Shown: positions 1-8,539 of the stretch, in pieces
Layout of the letters: each line of letters opens with the position of its first letter
Position numbering within the stretch: the first letter of the stretch is position 1
Origin: Clostridia bacterium
GTDB taxonomy: Bacteria > Bacillota > Clostridia > Oscillospirales > Butyricicoccaceae
Direction: 5' to 3'
Length of the DNA: 51,987 nucleotides
NCBI GenBank assembly: GCA_021205365.1
Contig: JAJPXP010000034.1
Span: forward strand, 1-51,987
Notes under the pieces: model-generated
What the model was told of the DNA's origin: nothing
Databases searched by the model: none
What the model saw: the letters and a program-made list of their open reading frames with translations, nothing else
Translations under genes and position numbers: made by a program

Positions 1-92
1 CCCCTCCCCAGCCCTTAGTCTGGTGTGGGCGGCCAAAGCTGCCATACAACAAAAGCTTTGACCGCCCTCGCTACTATTCTAACAGTGAGTTA
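1..92 (+). repeat. Structured repeat copy A (related to 11430-11522)
   Basis: The segment matches 11430-11522 over its flanks (both have CCCTCCC(C)AGCCC followed by TAGTCTGG, and later TTCTnACAG then GTTAC). The central stem differs: GGGCGGCCAAAGCT (27-40) pairs with AGCTTTGACCGCCC (54-67) here, while the other copy has GGGCGTCCAAAACG with CGTTTTGGACGCCC. The pairing is kept while the sequence changes, which suggests a structured element. The left end may be cut by the window. Confidence 0.55.
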
Positions 93-373
93 CTTACTAT
101 GCCGTTACTTTGGCACCACGGAGATAACAAAACATAACATTTGTGGGTTTCAGTACCGCTGTCAGAGCGTAAGGAAGTCCGGCCGCGCATCTTATTTTTA
201 TTCCTTTACATCATGTATTTGTTGTGCCATGAAGCGAATAAAAATACCCAAATGCAGGCCGGACACAGCACAATCCCGGCCAGAGCATAACACCACGGCA
301 TATGTAAGGTAACTCACGGTGATATTAGGGGTTCCAAGGGCGGCTTCTGCCCCCTTGGCGGCAGAGTGGGATT

Positions 374-412
374 CCTAAGGGAGAGACTCGCCGGTGAGTC
401 TCTCCCTTAGGC
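374..412. repeat. Long inverted repeat (hairpin)
   Basis: CCTAAGGGAGAGACTC (375-390) and GAGTCTCTCCCTTAGG (396-411) form a near-perfect 16-bp stem with a short loop. A cognate hairpin with AGGGAGGGACTC and GAGTCCCTCCCT arms lies at 11394-11424 beside repeat copy B. There is no T-run on either side, so it is not a typical terminator; it looks like part of the dispersed palindromic repeats of this genome. Confidence 0.6.
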
Positions 413-511
413 TCTCTCCGTGATCGAACATACACGGAAATTGTATTATAAAAACCGCATAGAAATAAGACATCATATGACGTGCGCGTGCCCGCAAACA
501 AAAAAAGCAAC

Positions 512-540
512 AAAAAAGGCCCCTCACAGGAGGAGCCTTT
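512..540 (-). terminator. Rho-independent terminator of the mnmG-rsmG operon
   Basis: Read on the minus strand, AAAGGCTCCTC, loop CTGT and GAGGGGCCTTT form a stem followed by a T-run (TTTTTTG). It lies about 30 bp past the rsmG stop codon, with parS in between. Confidence 0.8.
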
Positions 541-543
541 CCA

Positions 544-559
544 TGTTTCACGTGAAACA
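544..559. promoter_or_regulatory. parS: parS centromere-like site
   Basis: TGTTTCACGTGAAACA is a perfect 16-bp palindrome identical to the consensus parS bound by ParB/Spo0J. It sits between the rsmG stop and its terminator, about 8 kb from dnaA, where origin-proximal parS sites are expected. ParB loading here would organise the origin region and recruit SMC. I noticed no second perfect copy in the window. Confidence 0.93.
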
Positions 560-569
560 TTGCTATGTT

Positions 570-1271
570 TTACAGTGCATTTGCGGAAATCTTACGGAAG
601 GGCCGTGGATACTGCTTCGGTGTATGCTTTTTCTTATGAATCACCACCAGACGATGTGTAATATCTGTCCCAGGGATGGTATAATCCACGATTTTTTCCA
701 ATTCTCCGCCCAGAACGGCAATTGCATGTTTGGCAGCATCGATTTCTTCATCACTGTCCTTACTCTTCATGGCAATGAAATAGCCATTCTGCTTGACAAG
801 CGGGAGCGACAATTCTGCCAGCACATTGAGCTGCGCAACTGCTCTGGATACTGCAAAATCATAGGTCTCCCGATGCTTTGCGGCAAATTCCTCCGCACGG
901 GCGTGCACTGCTTCAATCTGTTCCAGCTGCATTTCATCAATGCATGACTGCAAAAACTTAATGCGTTTCCCAAGAGAATCCAGCAAAGTCAGACTGCTTT
1001 CCGGACACAGAATATGCAGCGGCATACCTGGAAATCCGGCACCGCAGCCAACATCAATGACAGATTGATGGGAAAAATCCGCAAGCTGGAGCAGGGAAGC
1101 GCTGTCCAGCAAATGCTTTTGCGCAACTTCTTTTGGGTCCGTAATGCGGGTCAGGTTCATTACCTTGTTGGTTTCCAGCATACGTGCTGTAAAATCATTC
1201 AGCTGGGCGATCTGCGCATCCGAAACCGTCAGGTTCATGGCAGCGAAGCCATTTTTCAGCAGTTCATTCAT
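570..1271 (-). CDS. rsmG: 16S rRNA (guanine527-N7)-methyltransferase RsmG
   Basis: RsmG (GidB) uses S-adenosylmethionine to methylate N7 of G527 in 16S rRNA; its loss is known to give low-level streptomycin resistance. The 233-residue product has the family segment MNLTRITDP (38-46) and the SAM-binding motif [12 protein letters not shown] (71-82), followed by a basic C-terminal tail. I chose the ATG at 1271: it has an AAGGAGA ribosome binding site and overlaps the mnmG stop by 8 bases. A nine-codon longer frame exists but lacks a better start. It is the second gene of the mnmG-rsmG operon and ends at the terminator at 512-540. Confidence 0.95.
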   Translation of the reverse strand: MNELLKNGFAAMNLTVSDAQIAQLNDFTARMLETNKVMNLTRITDPKEVAQKHLLDSASLLQLADFSHQSVIDVGCGAGFPGMPLHILCPESSLTLLDSLGKRIKFLQSCIDEMQLEQIEAVHARAEEFAAKHRETYDFAVSRAVAQLNVLAELSLPLVKQNGYFIAMKSKDSDEEIDAAKHAIAVLGGELEKIVDYTIPGTDITHRLVVIHKKKHTPKQYPRPFRKISANAL

Positions 1272-3150
1272 CCCGTTTCTCCTTTTCCATGGTTTCAATC
1301 ACAATCATCAAAGCGGTAATATCCGCGGGGCTGACACCAGAGATACGAGATGCCTGTCCAAAATTCATCGGATGAATCTGCTGCAGCTTCTGGCGCGCTT
1401 CCAAGCGCAGGGAACTGATGGATTCATAATCCAAATCCTGCGGCAGGGGACGGCTCTCCAGCTTGCGGAACTGCTCTACATCACGCATCTGACGTCTGAT
1501 ATACCCCTCATATTTGATACGGATTTCCACCTGTTCCCGGATGACAGCAGGCAGCTCCGGGCGTTCCGGATCGAATGCGGCCAGGTCATCATACTTCAAT
1601 TCCGGACGTCTGATGAGATCTGCTAGCTTGCAGCCAGACTTCAATGGTGTACTCTTGTGCGCTTTTAAGAAGCTCTGCAAGTCGTCAGACGGCGATAAAT
1701 TGACCTTGCTGACACGGTCGACTTCCTGCTGTACCGCAGCATATTTGCGCTGTACCTTTTCCAGACGTTCCTGTGTATTTAAGCCTACACGGGCGCCAAT
1801 GCCTACCAGACGTTCATCTGCATTGTCCTGACGCAGAATCAAACGGTATTCACTGCGGGAAGTCATCATACGATACGGCTCATTCGTGCCCCGCGTTACA
1901 AGATCATCCACCAGTGTGCCAATATAGCCGTCAGCGCGGTCCAGAATCATTGGCGGCTCACCTTTGAGCTTGAGAGCAGCATTGATACCTGCCACAATGC
2001 CCTGCGCGCTGGCCTCTTCATAGCCAGAGGAGCCGTTGAACTGTCCAGCGCCATATAAGCCGGAAATTTTCTTGGTTTCCAGCGTCGGACGCAGCTCCAG
2101 CGGGTCAATACAGTCATATTCAATCGCATATGCAGGGCGCATCACTTCAGCATGTTCCAGCCCCTTGATGGTATGAATCATATCCAGCTGCACATCCTCG
2201 GGCATGGAGGATGAGAATCCCTGGATATACATTTCCTCGGTATCCAGTCCCATCGGCTCAATAAACAGCTGATGACGGGATTTATCAGCAAAACGGACAA
2301 CTTTGTCCTCAATCGACGGGCAATACCGCGGGCCAATGCCTTCTACCTTGCCGGAGTACAGGGGAGAGCGATCCAGATTTTCCCGAATGACCGTATGGGT
2401 TTCCGCATTGGTGTACGTCAGATGACACACAGCGCGGTTTTCCGGTACATGCTCTGTCTCAAACGAAAATGGAATACAATCCTTTTCTCCCTCCTGGATT
2501 TCCAACCCGGTAAAATCAATGCTTCTGCGATTGACGCGGGGAGGCGTGCCGGTCTTGAAGCGCATCAGACGCAGGCCCATTTTACGCAGGGAATCGGTTA
2601 AACCAATGGCTGCAAACATACCATCCGGCCCGCCATCATAGAATGTATCACCAATGATAATTCTGCCCTGTAAATATGTGCCGGTTGCAATGATGACAGC
2701 CTTGGCAGTATAGTGTGCGCCAGTCTTGGTCGTAACACCGGTGACAGCGCCGTTGTCCGTAGTAATATCTGCAATCTCCGCCTGCTTCAGCATCAGATTT
2801 TCCTGCTTTTCCAATACATGCTTCATATACAGACGGTAAGCGGAGCGGTCAGCCTGTGCACGTAGGGAATGGACGGCAGGGCCTTTGCCGCGGTTTAGCA
2901 GGCGGTACTGGATACATGCCGCATCGGCAGCACGGCCCATTTCACCGCCGAGTGCATCAATTTCACGCACCAGATGTCCTTTTGCTGTGCCGCCAATGGC
3001 CGGATTGCACGGCATATTGCCCACAGCATCCAAATTGATGGAGAAGATGACGGTCTGCAAACCCAGCCGCGCGGAAGCAAGCGCCGCTTCAATACCAGCA
3101 TGTCCAGCGCCAATGACCGCTACATCGAAATTTCCTGCAAGAAACTGCAA
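1264..3150 (-). CDS. mnmG: tRNA uridine-5-carboxymethylaminomethyl modification enzyme MnmG
   Basis: MnmG (GidA) is the FAD-dependent partner of MnmE; together they install the aminomethyl-type modification at U34 of tRNAs reading NNA/NNG codons. The 628-residue length is normal. The FAD dinucleotide motif GAGHAG is at residues 14-19, followed by the family signature [17 protein letters not shown] near 50. The start is a TTG at 3150 with AAGGAG upstream; no ATG precedes the FAD motif, so TTG is effectively forced. mnmE lies upstream on the same strand but is separated by a terminator and a 469-bp gap, so mnmG probably has its own promoter. It overlaps rsmG by 8 bases. Confidence 0.96.
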   Translation of the reverse strand: MQFLAGNFDVAVIGAGHAGIEAALASARLGLQTVIFSINLDAVGNMPCNPAIGGTAKGHLVREIDALGGEMGRAADAACIQYRLLNRGKGPAVHSLRAQADRSAYRLYMKHVLEKQENLMLKQAEIADITTDNGAVTGVTTKTGAHYTAKAVIIATGTYLQGRIIIGDTFYDGGPDGMFAAIGLTDSLRKMGLRLMRFKTGTPPRVNRRSIDFTGLEIQEGEKDCIPFSFETEHVPENRAVCHLTYTNAETHTVIRENLDRSPLYSGKVEGIGPRYCPSIEDKVVRFADKSRHQLFIEPMGLDTEEMYIQGFSSSMPEDVQLDMIHTIKGLEHAEVMRPAYAIEYDCIDPLELRPTLETKKISGLYGAGQFNGSSGYEEASAQGIVAGINAALKLKGEPPMILDRADGYIGTLVDDLVTRGTNEPYRMMTSRSEYRLILRQDNADERLVGIGARVGLNTQERLEKVQRKYAAVQQEVDRVSKVNLSPSDDLQSFLKAHKSTPLKSGCKLADLIRRPELKYDDLAAFDPERPELPAVIREQVEIRIKYEGYIRRQMRDVEQFRKLESRPLPQDLDYESISSLRLEARQKLQQIHPMNFGQASRISGVSPADITALMIVIETMEKEKRDE

Positions 3151-3374
3151 AAAATCACACTCCTTTTTATTATTCGTATAGTAATATATATTTTATACAA
3201 TTTGTATTTAATTTCTACTTCATTGTCTCAATGTATATTTGAATATATGTCCCGTCATAATATCGTCCATGCAGTCCATCGGCAAGAGCTATCTTCACTG
3301 TAGATTTTGCCAAAGTCTCTTCGGATACGGAACCGCTTGCAGCAGGCCGCACTGCATAAACGGGAGACATAAAC

Positions 3375-3406
3375 TTTTCCACACCTGTGGAAAAATATGT
3401 GGAAAA
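3375..3406. promoter_or_regulatory. Cluster of three DnaA-box-like sites
   Basis: TTTTCCACA (3375-3383) and TGTGGAAAA (3386-3394) form an inverted pair, followed by a second TGTGGAAAA (3398-3406). Each differs from the TTATCCACA consensus at one position and is the same variant found in the oriC segment at 9991 and 10046. The cluster is about 5 kb from dnaA beside mnmG (gidA), the gene that flanks oriC in E. coli. Confidence 0.55.
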
Positions 3407-3575
3407 CTTTCAGCAGAATCACCAAAAAATCTTGGTTTTATTTTTAAAAATCAACCAAATCCCGCCCCGGAATTGCGGCGTACTCTGTTGATAACTCTGT
3501 GTAAAATGTGCAAAACCCATAACTGTATGCAAAGGGCCACGTGGAGGAAACGGAAACAAAAAATTACGAAAAACG

Positions 3576-3607
3576 CCATTCCGGACAGATTCCTCCATCC
3601 GGAATGG
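3576..3607 (-). terminator. Terminator of the rpmH-to-mnmE gene run
   Basis: On the minus strand GCCATTCCGG pairs with CCGGAATGGC around a 14-nt loop and is followed by GTTTTTCG. It starts about 12 bp after the mnmE stop and separates mnmE from mnmG transcription. Confidence 0.75.
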
Positions 3608-3619
3608 CAGCAATTCCAA

Positions 3620-4987
3620 TTATTTTCCCACGCAGAATTTGTCAAAAATGGTGGCAACAATGTCATCACGGACAGCCTGCCCGGTGATTTCTCCCAGCGC
3701 AGCAATGGCGCCTTCGGCATCCATGACAATCGCATCCGGCGTCATTCCGAGCTGAGCCGCAACAAAGGCTTCCTCACAACGCTCTGCCGCACGCACCAGC
3801 GCAGCAGCCTGTCTGGCATTGGTAATGATGCTTCCATCAAAATGCATGCCATCCATACCAACTACCTGCGGAATCAGATCATACAATTCCTTCAGGCCTT
3901 CGCCGGTTTTGGCACTGACAGAAATGACATGCTCAAAATACTTCTGTATGTTTTTCACATCCAGCTCCGATGGCAAGTCGCTCTTGTTCAGTACAGCAAT
4001 CGTACGTTTCCCATGCGTCCGTGCAATGACCATCAGGTCATCATCGGAAATATGGTCGCTGGAATCAAACACAGCAAGAATCAAAGCAGAAGCCTGTGCC
4101 TGTTTCATGGCACGGTCAATGCCAATTTTCTCTACCGGGTCCTGCGTATCCCGCAGTCCTGCCGTATCATACAGGTGCAATACAACTGCACCGATGCGGA
4201 TCGTTTCTTCGATGACATCGCGGGTTGTCCCCGGCACACTTGTGACAATCGCACGGTCAACACCCGCCAGTGCATTGAGCAGGGAGGATTTTCCGGCATT
4301 GGGCCTGCCTAAAATGGCGCACGGGATACCTTCCCGCAGAATCCGCCCGCGCTCATAAGTTTCTGCCAAATCGTACAGTTCCTTTGTGGCATTGTGCAGA
4401 ATCTCACAGGCACTGTCAAACAGCCTGGAATCGATTTCCTCATCGGGATAATCGACCACCGCAAGAAATTCCGCAACCAGATCCACCAGACACTGCCGGA
4501 TCGTGTGGATTTTTGAGCCGACAACACCATCCATCTGTGCAGCGGCATTTTCCGCTGCCTGTGTTGTCGTTGCAGTGATGATATCATTCACCGCTTCCGC
4601 GCCAGACAAATCCATTTTTCCCGCCAGAAAGGCACGCTGGGTAAATTCGCCCGGACCTGCCTGTACTGCGCCGCCTGCAAACAGGGCAGCCAGTGTTTCC
4701 GAAAGGATAGCAGGGGAGCCATGGCACTGAATTTCCGCCATATCCTCACCGGTATAGGAATGCGGTGCATGCATGACACAGCACAGGCAATGGTCAATGA
4801 CCCTGCCATCCCGGGCATGCAGCGCACCATAGGTGAGCAGGCGGTTCGGACGTTCCGAAAGCAGCCCGCCGCCCTGCGGGGTAAAAATCCTGTCTGCAAT
4901 CGCAAGGGTTTGAGGTCCGGAGACGCGGATGATCCCAATCGGTCCGGCGGCAGGCCCTGTCGCGATGGCGGCAATGGTCTTGCTCAT
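3620..4987 (-). CDS. mnmE: tRNA uridine-5-carboxymethylaminomethyl modification GTPase MnmE
   Basis: MnmE (TrmE) is the GTPase that works with MnmG on U34 of tRNA. The 455-residue protein has the N-terminal tetrahydrofolate-binding domain (1-120), a helical domain, and an inserted G domain with GRPNAGKSS (227-235), TTRD (254-257), DTAGLRDT (about 274-281) and NKSD (about 333). It ends in the invariant C-terminal motif CVGK (452-455), whose cysteine is essential in characterised homologues. The ATG at 4987 follows a GAGGTC-like ribosome binding site. It lies 29 bp after jag in the same operon. Confidence 0.97.
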   Translation of the reverse strand: MSKTIAAIATGPAAGPIGIIRVSGPQTLAIADRIFTPQGGGLLSERPNRLLTYGALHARDGRVIDHCLCCVMHAPHSYTGEDMAEIQCHGSPAILSETLAALFAGGAVQAGPGEFTQRAFLAGKMDLSGAEAVNDIITATTTQAAENAAAQMDGVVGSKIHTIRQCLVDLVAEFLAVVDYPDEEIDSRLFDSACEILHNATKELYDLAETYERGRILREGIPCAILGRPNAGKSSLLNALAGVDRAIVTSVPGTTRDVIEETIRIGAVVLHLYDTAGLRDTQDPVEKIGIDRAMKQAQASALILAVFDSSDHISDDDLMVIARTHGKRTIAVLNKSDLPSELDVKNIQKYFEHVISVSAKTGEGLKELYDLIPQVVGMDGMHFDGSIITNARQAAALVRAAERCEEAFVAAQLGMTPDAIVMDAEGAIAALGEITGQAVRDDIVATIFDKFCVGK

Positions 4988-5016
4988 ATCATCGACCTCA
5001 TTTCTATCAACGATAA

Positions 5017-5703
5017 TTACTCCTCACGGTTTCTCCGGCGAGGCGCCCTGCGATAACCGCTGCGCTGCGGCCTTGCACCGCGTTCCATAGCAACAACAAC
5101 GCGGCGGTTCGGTTCCGTACCGGTAGAATACGTGGTAACACCCTTATAATCCTGCAATGTCGCATGGATGATGCGCCTTTCATACGGGTTCATCGGCTCC
5201 AGCGTCATATTTTTGCGATATTTCAGCACCTTTCCGGCCATCTTGCGTGCCAGGCGCTGCAGGGATTCCTCACGCTTGGCGCGGTAACCCTCGGTATCAA
5301 TTGCAATGCGGATATGTTCTTCCTTGCCACGGTTGATGGTCAGGGAAGTGAGGTACTGGATGGCATCCAGCGTATCGCCGCGCCGGCCAATGACAGCGCC
5401 CATATCCTCGCCGCGGATATCCAGAATAATCTGTCCATCCTCGCCTTCGGTTGGGAATGCTTCGCCGTTGATGCCCATACGCTGCAGCAGGCCGTCAACA
5501 AAAGCCTTTGCCTCGCCAGCTGGTGTGGATTCCTCATAGGATACACGGATACGCGCCTGTACAGCGCCGATGCCGAAGAATCCCTTCTTGCCTTCCTCCA
5601 GAACCTCTACGCTGACTTCGTCGCGCTCCATGCCCAGCTCTTCCAGAGCCAGCTGAATCGCTTCATCCCTCGTAGCAGCTTCTTTTTCAATAAACTTTGT
5701 CAT
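5017..5703 (-). CDS. jag: RNA-binding protein Jag/KhpB (SpoIIIJ-associated)
   Basis: This 228-residue protein has the three Jag/KhpB modules in order: an N-terminal Jag_N domain with GKKGFFGIGA (about 38-47), a KH domain containing GEDMGAVIGRRGDTLDAIQ (about 98-116), and a C-terminal R3H domain (about 167-215) with NPYERRIIH and EPNRRVVV. Family members bind RNA with KhpA and influence cell division and envelope growth in Gram-positive bacteria. It sits 26 bp downstream of yidC, as in most Firmicutes. The tail is very basic (RRAPRRRNREE), consistent with RNA binding. Confidence 0.95.
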   Translation of the reverse strand: MTKFIEKEAATRDEAIQLALEELGMERDEVSVEVLEEGKKGFFGIGAVQARIRVSYEESTPAGEAKAFVDGLLQRMGINGEAFPTEGEDGQIILDIRGEDMGAVIGRRGDTLDAIQYLTSLTINRGKEEHIRIAIDTEGYRAKREESLQRLARKMAGKVLKYRKNMTLEPMNPYERRIIHATLQDYKGVTTYSTGTEPNRRVVVAMERGARPQRSGYRRAPRRRNREE

Positions 5704-5729
5704 AAACTCGCTTACTCCCGTCCTTTTTG

Positions 5730-6854
5730 TTACTCATCGTCAACCTGTCGGCCGGCTCTGCGGGCAGCTTCCTTTTCTGCCTTGATCTGAGCGGCACGGG
5801 CAGCAGTTTCCTTATCTTTGATCCTCTTCTGTTCTGCTTCTCTTGCCTTCAGCTTCTTCTTGGACACATTGGCAGCATTTGCGCCGCGGTATTCTACCTC
5901 GATACCGCTTTCCATCGCTTCTGCCTGTTCCTCCAGACGCATTCTATGAGCAGCTTCACGGCGCTTGCGCTCCTTGGTCTTCTCATCATCCTCAGCCTTG
6001 TCAAACTTCAGGATATACCAGGTCAGCACAACTTCCTGTACACAGGTAAAGATGTTGTTCACCGTCCAGTAAACGCCCATAGAAGCCGGCAGGCTGAACG
6101 CAATCCAGATAGACATCAGCGGCATGACAATCAGCACGGTGTTCATGGTAGAGTTCATCTGTGCACTGCTGTTTGCCTGTGCATTTGGGTTTGTCAGGTT
6201 CTGCATCTTGCGCATAATCAGAGATGACAACAGTGCAGTACCGCCGGACAGAATCGGGATCAGCCACAGAATATTGAGCTGTGTAAAATGCGGAATTGCA
6301 GACAGGTCAATACCAAGGAAATTAAAATCGATATTAACCAGGCCATCGGACGCAAAGCTGGAAACCTTGTCCCAGTTTTCGTGCACCAGCTTTGCCAGCT
6401 CAATCTGGGCGGTCCGCACAGAAGCACTGGAGCTGTCATAGGTGGTGCCGATTGCCTCTGCAATCTTGCTAATTGTATCGTTGGAAAGTCCCATCATGTA
6501 CTTCATCGGCTGTTGAACCGCGTAGTACAGAGCCATCATAATTGGCAGCGTGATGAACGACAGCAGGCAGGAGCCCATCGGGTTAACGCCCTCACGTTCA
6601 TACAGCTTGTTGATTTCCTCGTTCATTTTTTCTCTGTTTTTTGCATAGCGCTTCTGAATCGCAGCGGACTCTGCCTGAACCAGATTCATCTTCTTCATGC
6701 CCTTTTTCTGCTTGTACATAAACGGCAGCAGAATCACCTTCACGATCAGGGTGAAAAGAATCAGCGCCAGACCATAGTTTTGGACCAGCGACCAGATCGC
6801 CATCAGAATCAGGCCCATCGGCCTGACGATAATAATTCCGAAAAAGTCTCCCAT
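5730..6854 (-). CDS. yidC: Membrane protein insertase YidC (SpoIIIJ/OxaA type)
   Basis: YidC inserts membrane proteins alone or with SecYEG. The 374-residue protein has an N-terminal membrane segment, the hydrophobic segment LALILFTLIVKVILLPF with the conserved groove arginine replaced by lysine as in some homologues, a charged cytoplasmic loop rich in K/E (about 45-90) and further membrane segments. The C-terminal 90 residues are a highly charged K/R/E tail likely to touch the ribosome. It has no large periplasmic domain, as expected for the Gram-positive form, and no clear lipobox. The ATG at 6854 follows TTGGAGGAT; a TTG four codons earlier lacks a site. Confidence 0.95.
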   Translation of the reverse strand: MGDFFGIIIVRPMGLILMAIWSLVQNYGLALILFTLIVKVILLPFMYKQKKGMKKMNLVQAESAAIQKRYAKNREKMNEEINKLYEREGVNPMGSCLLSFITLPIMMALYYAVQQPMKYMMGLSNDTISKIAEAIGTTYDSSSASVRTAQIELAKLVHENWDKVSSFASDGLVNIDFNFLGIDLSAIPHFTQLNILWLIPILSGGTALLSSLIMRKMQNLTNPNAQANSSAQMNSTMNTVLIVMPLMSIWIAFSLPASMGVYWTVNNIFTCVQEVVLTWYILKFDKAEDDEKTKERKRREAAHRMRLEEQAEAMESGIEVEYRGANAANVSKKKLKAREAEQKRIKDKETAARAAQIKAEKEAARRAGRQVDDE

Positions 6855-6892
6855 TTGATCCTCCAAATTGGGTCAAAGAAATATTTTTCCGT

Positions 6893-7108
6893 TTACGGCA
6901 CCGGATCATATGGTTTGTGGTGCGAAAACGGATGGCAGCGCAGGATACGTTTCACTGCGAGCCAGCCACCACGGCGTGCACCGTATTTCTCAATTGCCTC
7001 CAGCGCATAGGCGGAGCAGGTAGGGGTATAACGGCAGCACGGTCTCATGTGCGGCGAAATTGCGGAACGGTAAAATCGAATGCAGACAATCATGATGCGC
7101 TTCATCAT
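6893..7108 (-). CDS. yidD: Membrane protein insertion efficiency factor YidD
   Basis: YidD is a small inner-face membrane-associated protein that assists YidC-dependent insertion. The 71-residue product carries the family core: [20 protein letters not shown], then [19 protein letters not shown] and [11 protein letters not shown]. The ATG at 7108 overlaps the rnpA stop in an ATGA arrangement, implying translational coupling, and GAAGGGAA upstream can act as a ribosome binding site. A longer in-frame reading (to 7156) would extend into rnpA and is unlikely. It is followed by yidC after 38 bp. Confidence 0.93.
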   Translation of the reverse strand: MMKRIMIVCIRFYRSAISPHMRPCCRYTPTCSAYALEAIEKYGARRGGWLAVKRILRCHPFSHHKPYDPVP

Positions 7109-7455
7109 GATGATTTCCCTTCTTTCGTCTGATTCAGCCCCAGCTGCTTCACACAACGCAGAAATGCACGCTCTACCCTCTGGTAGGATGCATCCACGGC
7201 ACGGAAGCGTGCTACGACAACAATGTCTGTATTGGGGCGGAGTTCGTCCTTATGCAGGCGGTAAGCCTCACGAATGAGCCGCTTGACCCGGTTTCGCTGT
7301 ACCGCACTGCCGAGCTTCACACCGACTGTAATGCCCAGCCGGCCTTCGCCAAATTTGTTATGCATGGCATAGACCACCAGACAGTCCGAGGATGCGGAAC
7401 GCCCTCTTCCATACAGCCTGCGAAAATCGCGGTTTTCCTTTAAGGTATGTTTCAT
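7105..7455 (-). CDS. rnpA: Ribonuclease P protein component
   Basis: RnpA is the protein cofactor of RNase P, which removes 5' leaders from pre-tRNA. The 116-residue protein starts [20 protein letters not shown] and has the diagnostic basic RNR motif region [16 protein letters not shown] (about 53-68). The ATG at 7455 is preceded by AAAGGAAG. It overlaps yidD by four bases. In most Firmicutes rnpA follows rpmH within about 100 bp; here 676 bp of repeats intervene, so rnpA may have its own promoter or depend on read-through. Confidence 0.95.
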   Translation of the reverse strand: MKHTLKENRDFRRLYGRGRSASSDCLVVYAMHNKFGEGRLGITVGVKLGSAVQRNRVKRLIREAYRLHKDELRPNTDIVVVARFRAVDASYQRVERAFLRCVKQLGLNQTKEGKSS

Positions 7456-7676
7456 CGCCCGACTTCCTTTGGTTCCGTTATTGCGGAACAAGTTATCCTC
7501 TGCCCGCTGCTGTACGCGCACCAAAATCTCACAGCAATCAGGGGAAATTTGTCCCTCTCCGGCTCAATCTTTTCCTGCCGGAGCTGACAGGCCAACTTTT
7601 TTTCCGGCGCATGACCCGTCCGAATTGTAATCACGCCGTCTCTAAAATACAGAGAGGATAGTTTTGCTGCATAACA

Positions 7677-7702
7677 GAAATGGACCGCTGTGCGGTCCAT
7701 TT
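7677..7702. terminator. Hairpin between rpmH and rnpA, possible attenuator
   Basis: AAATGGACCGC and GCGGTCCATTT form an 11-bp stem with a 3-nt loop (7678-7702). The following bases on the minus strand (CTGTTATG) are only weakly T-rich, so it may be a weak terminator or an RNA processing site after rpmH. Confidence 0.45.
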
Positions 7703-7740
7703 AATTCTGTTCATGTTCTGCCAAAAGAAACAGCCCCCAA

Positions 7741-8127
7741 ACCGGACAGACTAGCAGGTCCATTAACCCAGCATATCTGCGGTGCGCAGAGACGCACCAG
7801 ACATTTCTCTTGCCAAGCTTCTCTTTTTGCAAAGAAAAACATTTCGACAATCCAATTCTCCACCTTTTGTTTCATAAACCTTCAGCGGGCAGGCTGGCGG
7901 ACCATTTTGTCCGGCATGCCTGCGGTGCGCAGAAACGCACCAGACATTTCTTTTGCCAAGCTTTTCTTTTTGTAAAGAAAAACATTTCGACAATCCAATT
8001 CTCCACCTTTTGTTTCATAAACCTTCAGCGGGCAGGCTGGCGGACCATTTTGTCCGGCATGCCTGCGGTGCGCGGGAGCGCACCAGAACATTTCTTTTGC
8101 CAAGCTTTTCTTTTTGCAAAGAAAAGC
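7741..8127 (+). repeat. Tandem 143-bp repeat carrying the three-hairpin element
   Basis: The sequence from about 7841 recurs at 7984 with a 143-bp period and almost no changes. Each unit holds hairpin H0 (7888-7923, 8031-8066), hairpin H1 (7924-7941 with GGTGCG/CGCACC; 8067-8084 with GGTGCGC, GGGA loop, GCGCACC), a linker with TTTCTTTTGCC, and hairpin H2 (CTTTTCTTT...AAAGAAAAG; 7961-7982 and 8104-8127). A more degenerate partial copy precedes them (about 7741-7845). The same H0-H1-H2 order recurs at 15.8, 16.2 and 49.8 kb. Confidence 0.8.
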
Positions 8128-8131
8128 GGGA

Positions 8132-8266
8132 TTACAGGCTCAGACGCTTGCGGCCGCGGGAACGACGACGAGCGAGAACCTTTCTGCCATTAGCAGTTGC
8201 CATTCTCTTGCGGAAGCCGTGCACCTTGCTGCGATGACGCTTCTTCGGCTGGAAAGTTCTTAACAT
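8132..8266 (-). CDS. rpmH: 50S ribosomal protein L34
   Basis: The 44-residue protein begins [20 protein letters not shown] and ends [13 protein letters not shown], unmistakable for L34. The start is the ATG at 8266 with GGAGGTG upstream. It is the first gene of the minus-strand run and divergent from dnaA. Directly downstream lies the H2 hairpin of the repeat block (8104-8127). Confidence 0.98.
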   Translation of the reverse strand: MLRTFQPKKRHRSKVHGFRKRMATANGRKVLARRRSRGRKRLSL

Positions 8267-8318
8267 GTGGCTGCACCTCCATTCACACTCAAATTCCTTG
8301 CGTGCGTGTACAAAATAC

Positions 8319-8348
8319 ATTATAAGCAGATTTTCGGGAAATTGTCAA
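8319..8348 (-). promoter_or_regulatory. rpmH promoter
   Basis: On the minus strand TTGACA (8348-8343) and TATAAT (8324-8319) are separated by 18 bp, both perfect sigma-A consensus hexamers. Transcription would begin about 45 bp upstream of the rpmH ATG. Confidence 0.85.
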
Positions 8349-8409
8349 TCATTATTTGCCAAAACCCTTGGTTTTTTCCGTCATATCGGGACATTTTCGC
8401 AGTTATCAT

Positions 8410-8439
8410 TGTGGAAACTGTGGAAAACCCTGTGGACAC
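8410..8439 (+). promoter_or_regulatory. DnaA-box-like sites upstream of dnaA
   Basis: Three direct 9-mers, TGTGGAAAC (8410-8418), TGTGGAAAA (8419-8427) and TGTGGACAC (8431-8439), resemble the TGTGGATAA box with one or two changes. Such clusters on the dnaA-promoter side form the upstream half of bipartite Firmicute origins, and they can serve DnaA autoregulation. Confidence 0.65.
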
Positions 8440-8461
8440 GGTGGATTTTTGGTGGTATTAT
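8433..8461 (+). promoter_or_regulatory. Predicted dnaA promoter
   Basis: TGGACA (8433-8438), a 17-bp spacer and TATTAT (8456-8461) preceded by TGG form an extended -10 promoter. The -35 hexamer overlaps the third DnaA-box-like site, so bound DnaA would compete with RNA polymerase. Confidence 0.6.
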
Positions 8462-8539
8462 ATAGGTTGTATTGGTATCCGTACATACCAATGACACCCA
8501 ACCAATTCCAAACAACTATCCCAAGGGAGAGATACAATA

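Larger units (their letters stand above)
1..569. other. Non-coding region with hairpin repeats, terminator and parS
   Basis: I see no convincing gene here: the short open frames lack ribosome binding sites and recognisable protein features. It holds a structured repeat at 1-92, a GC-rich hairpin near 333-356, a long hairpin at 374-412, the minus-strand terminator at 512-540 and parS at 544-559. In many Firmicutes the noc/parA/parB genes lie just past rsmG; they are not in this window and might lie to the left. Confidence 0.6.
3151..3619. other. mnmE-mnmG intergenic region with DnaA-box-like cluster
   Basis: No gene is evident. The region carries AT-rich sequence suited to an mnmG promoter (3175-3240), three DnaA-box-like 9-mers (3375-3406) and the mnmE terminator (3576-3607). 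The middle part (about 3260-3370) has no feature I can name. Confidence 0.5.
7456..8131. other. rpmH-rnpA spacer occupied by repeats
   Basis: No gene is supported. The left part (7456-7676) has no named feature. A hairpin lies at 7677-7702, and from about 7740 to 8127 the sequence is made of tandem copies of a hairpin repeat. Short open frames over the repeat carry no ribosome binding site and read the same peptide twice, as expected of a tandem duplication. Confidence 0.6.

Noticed and set aside
3260-3370. Structured RNA between mnmE and mnmG
   Set aside because: GC content is higher than its surroundings but I could not find a convincing set of stems or a known motif.
3239-4312. 357-codon plus-strand open frame over mnmE
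   Set aside because: Runs through the mnmE terminator and antisense to mnmE; no domain seen.
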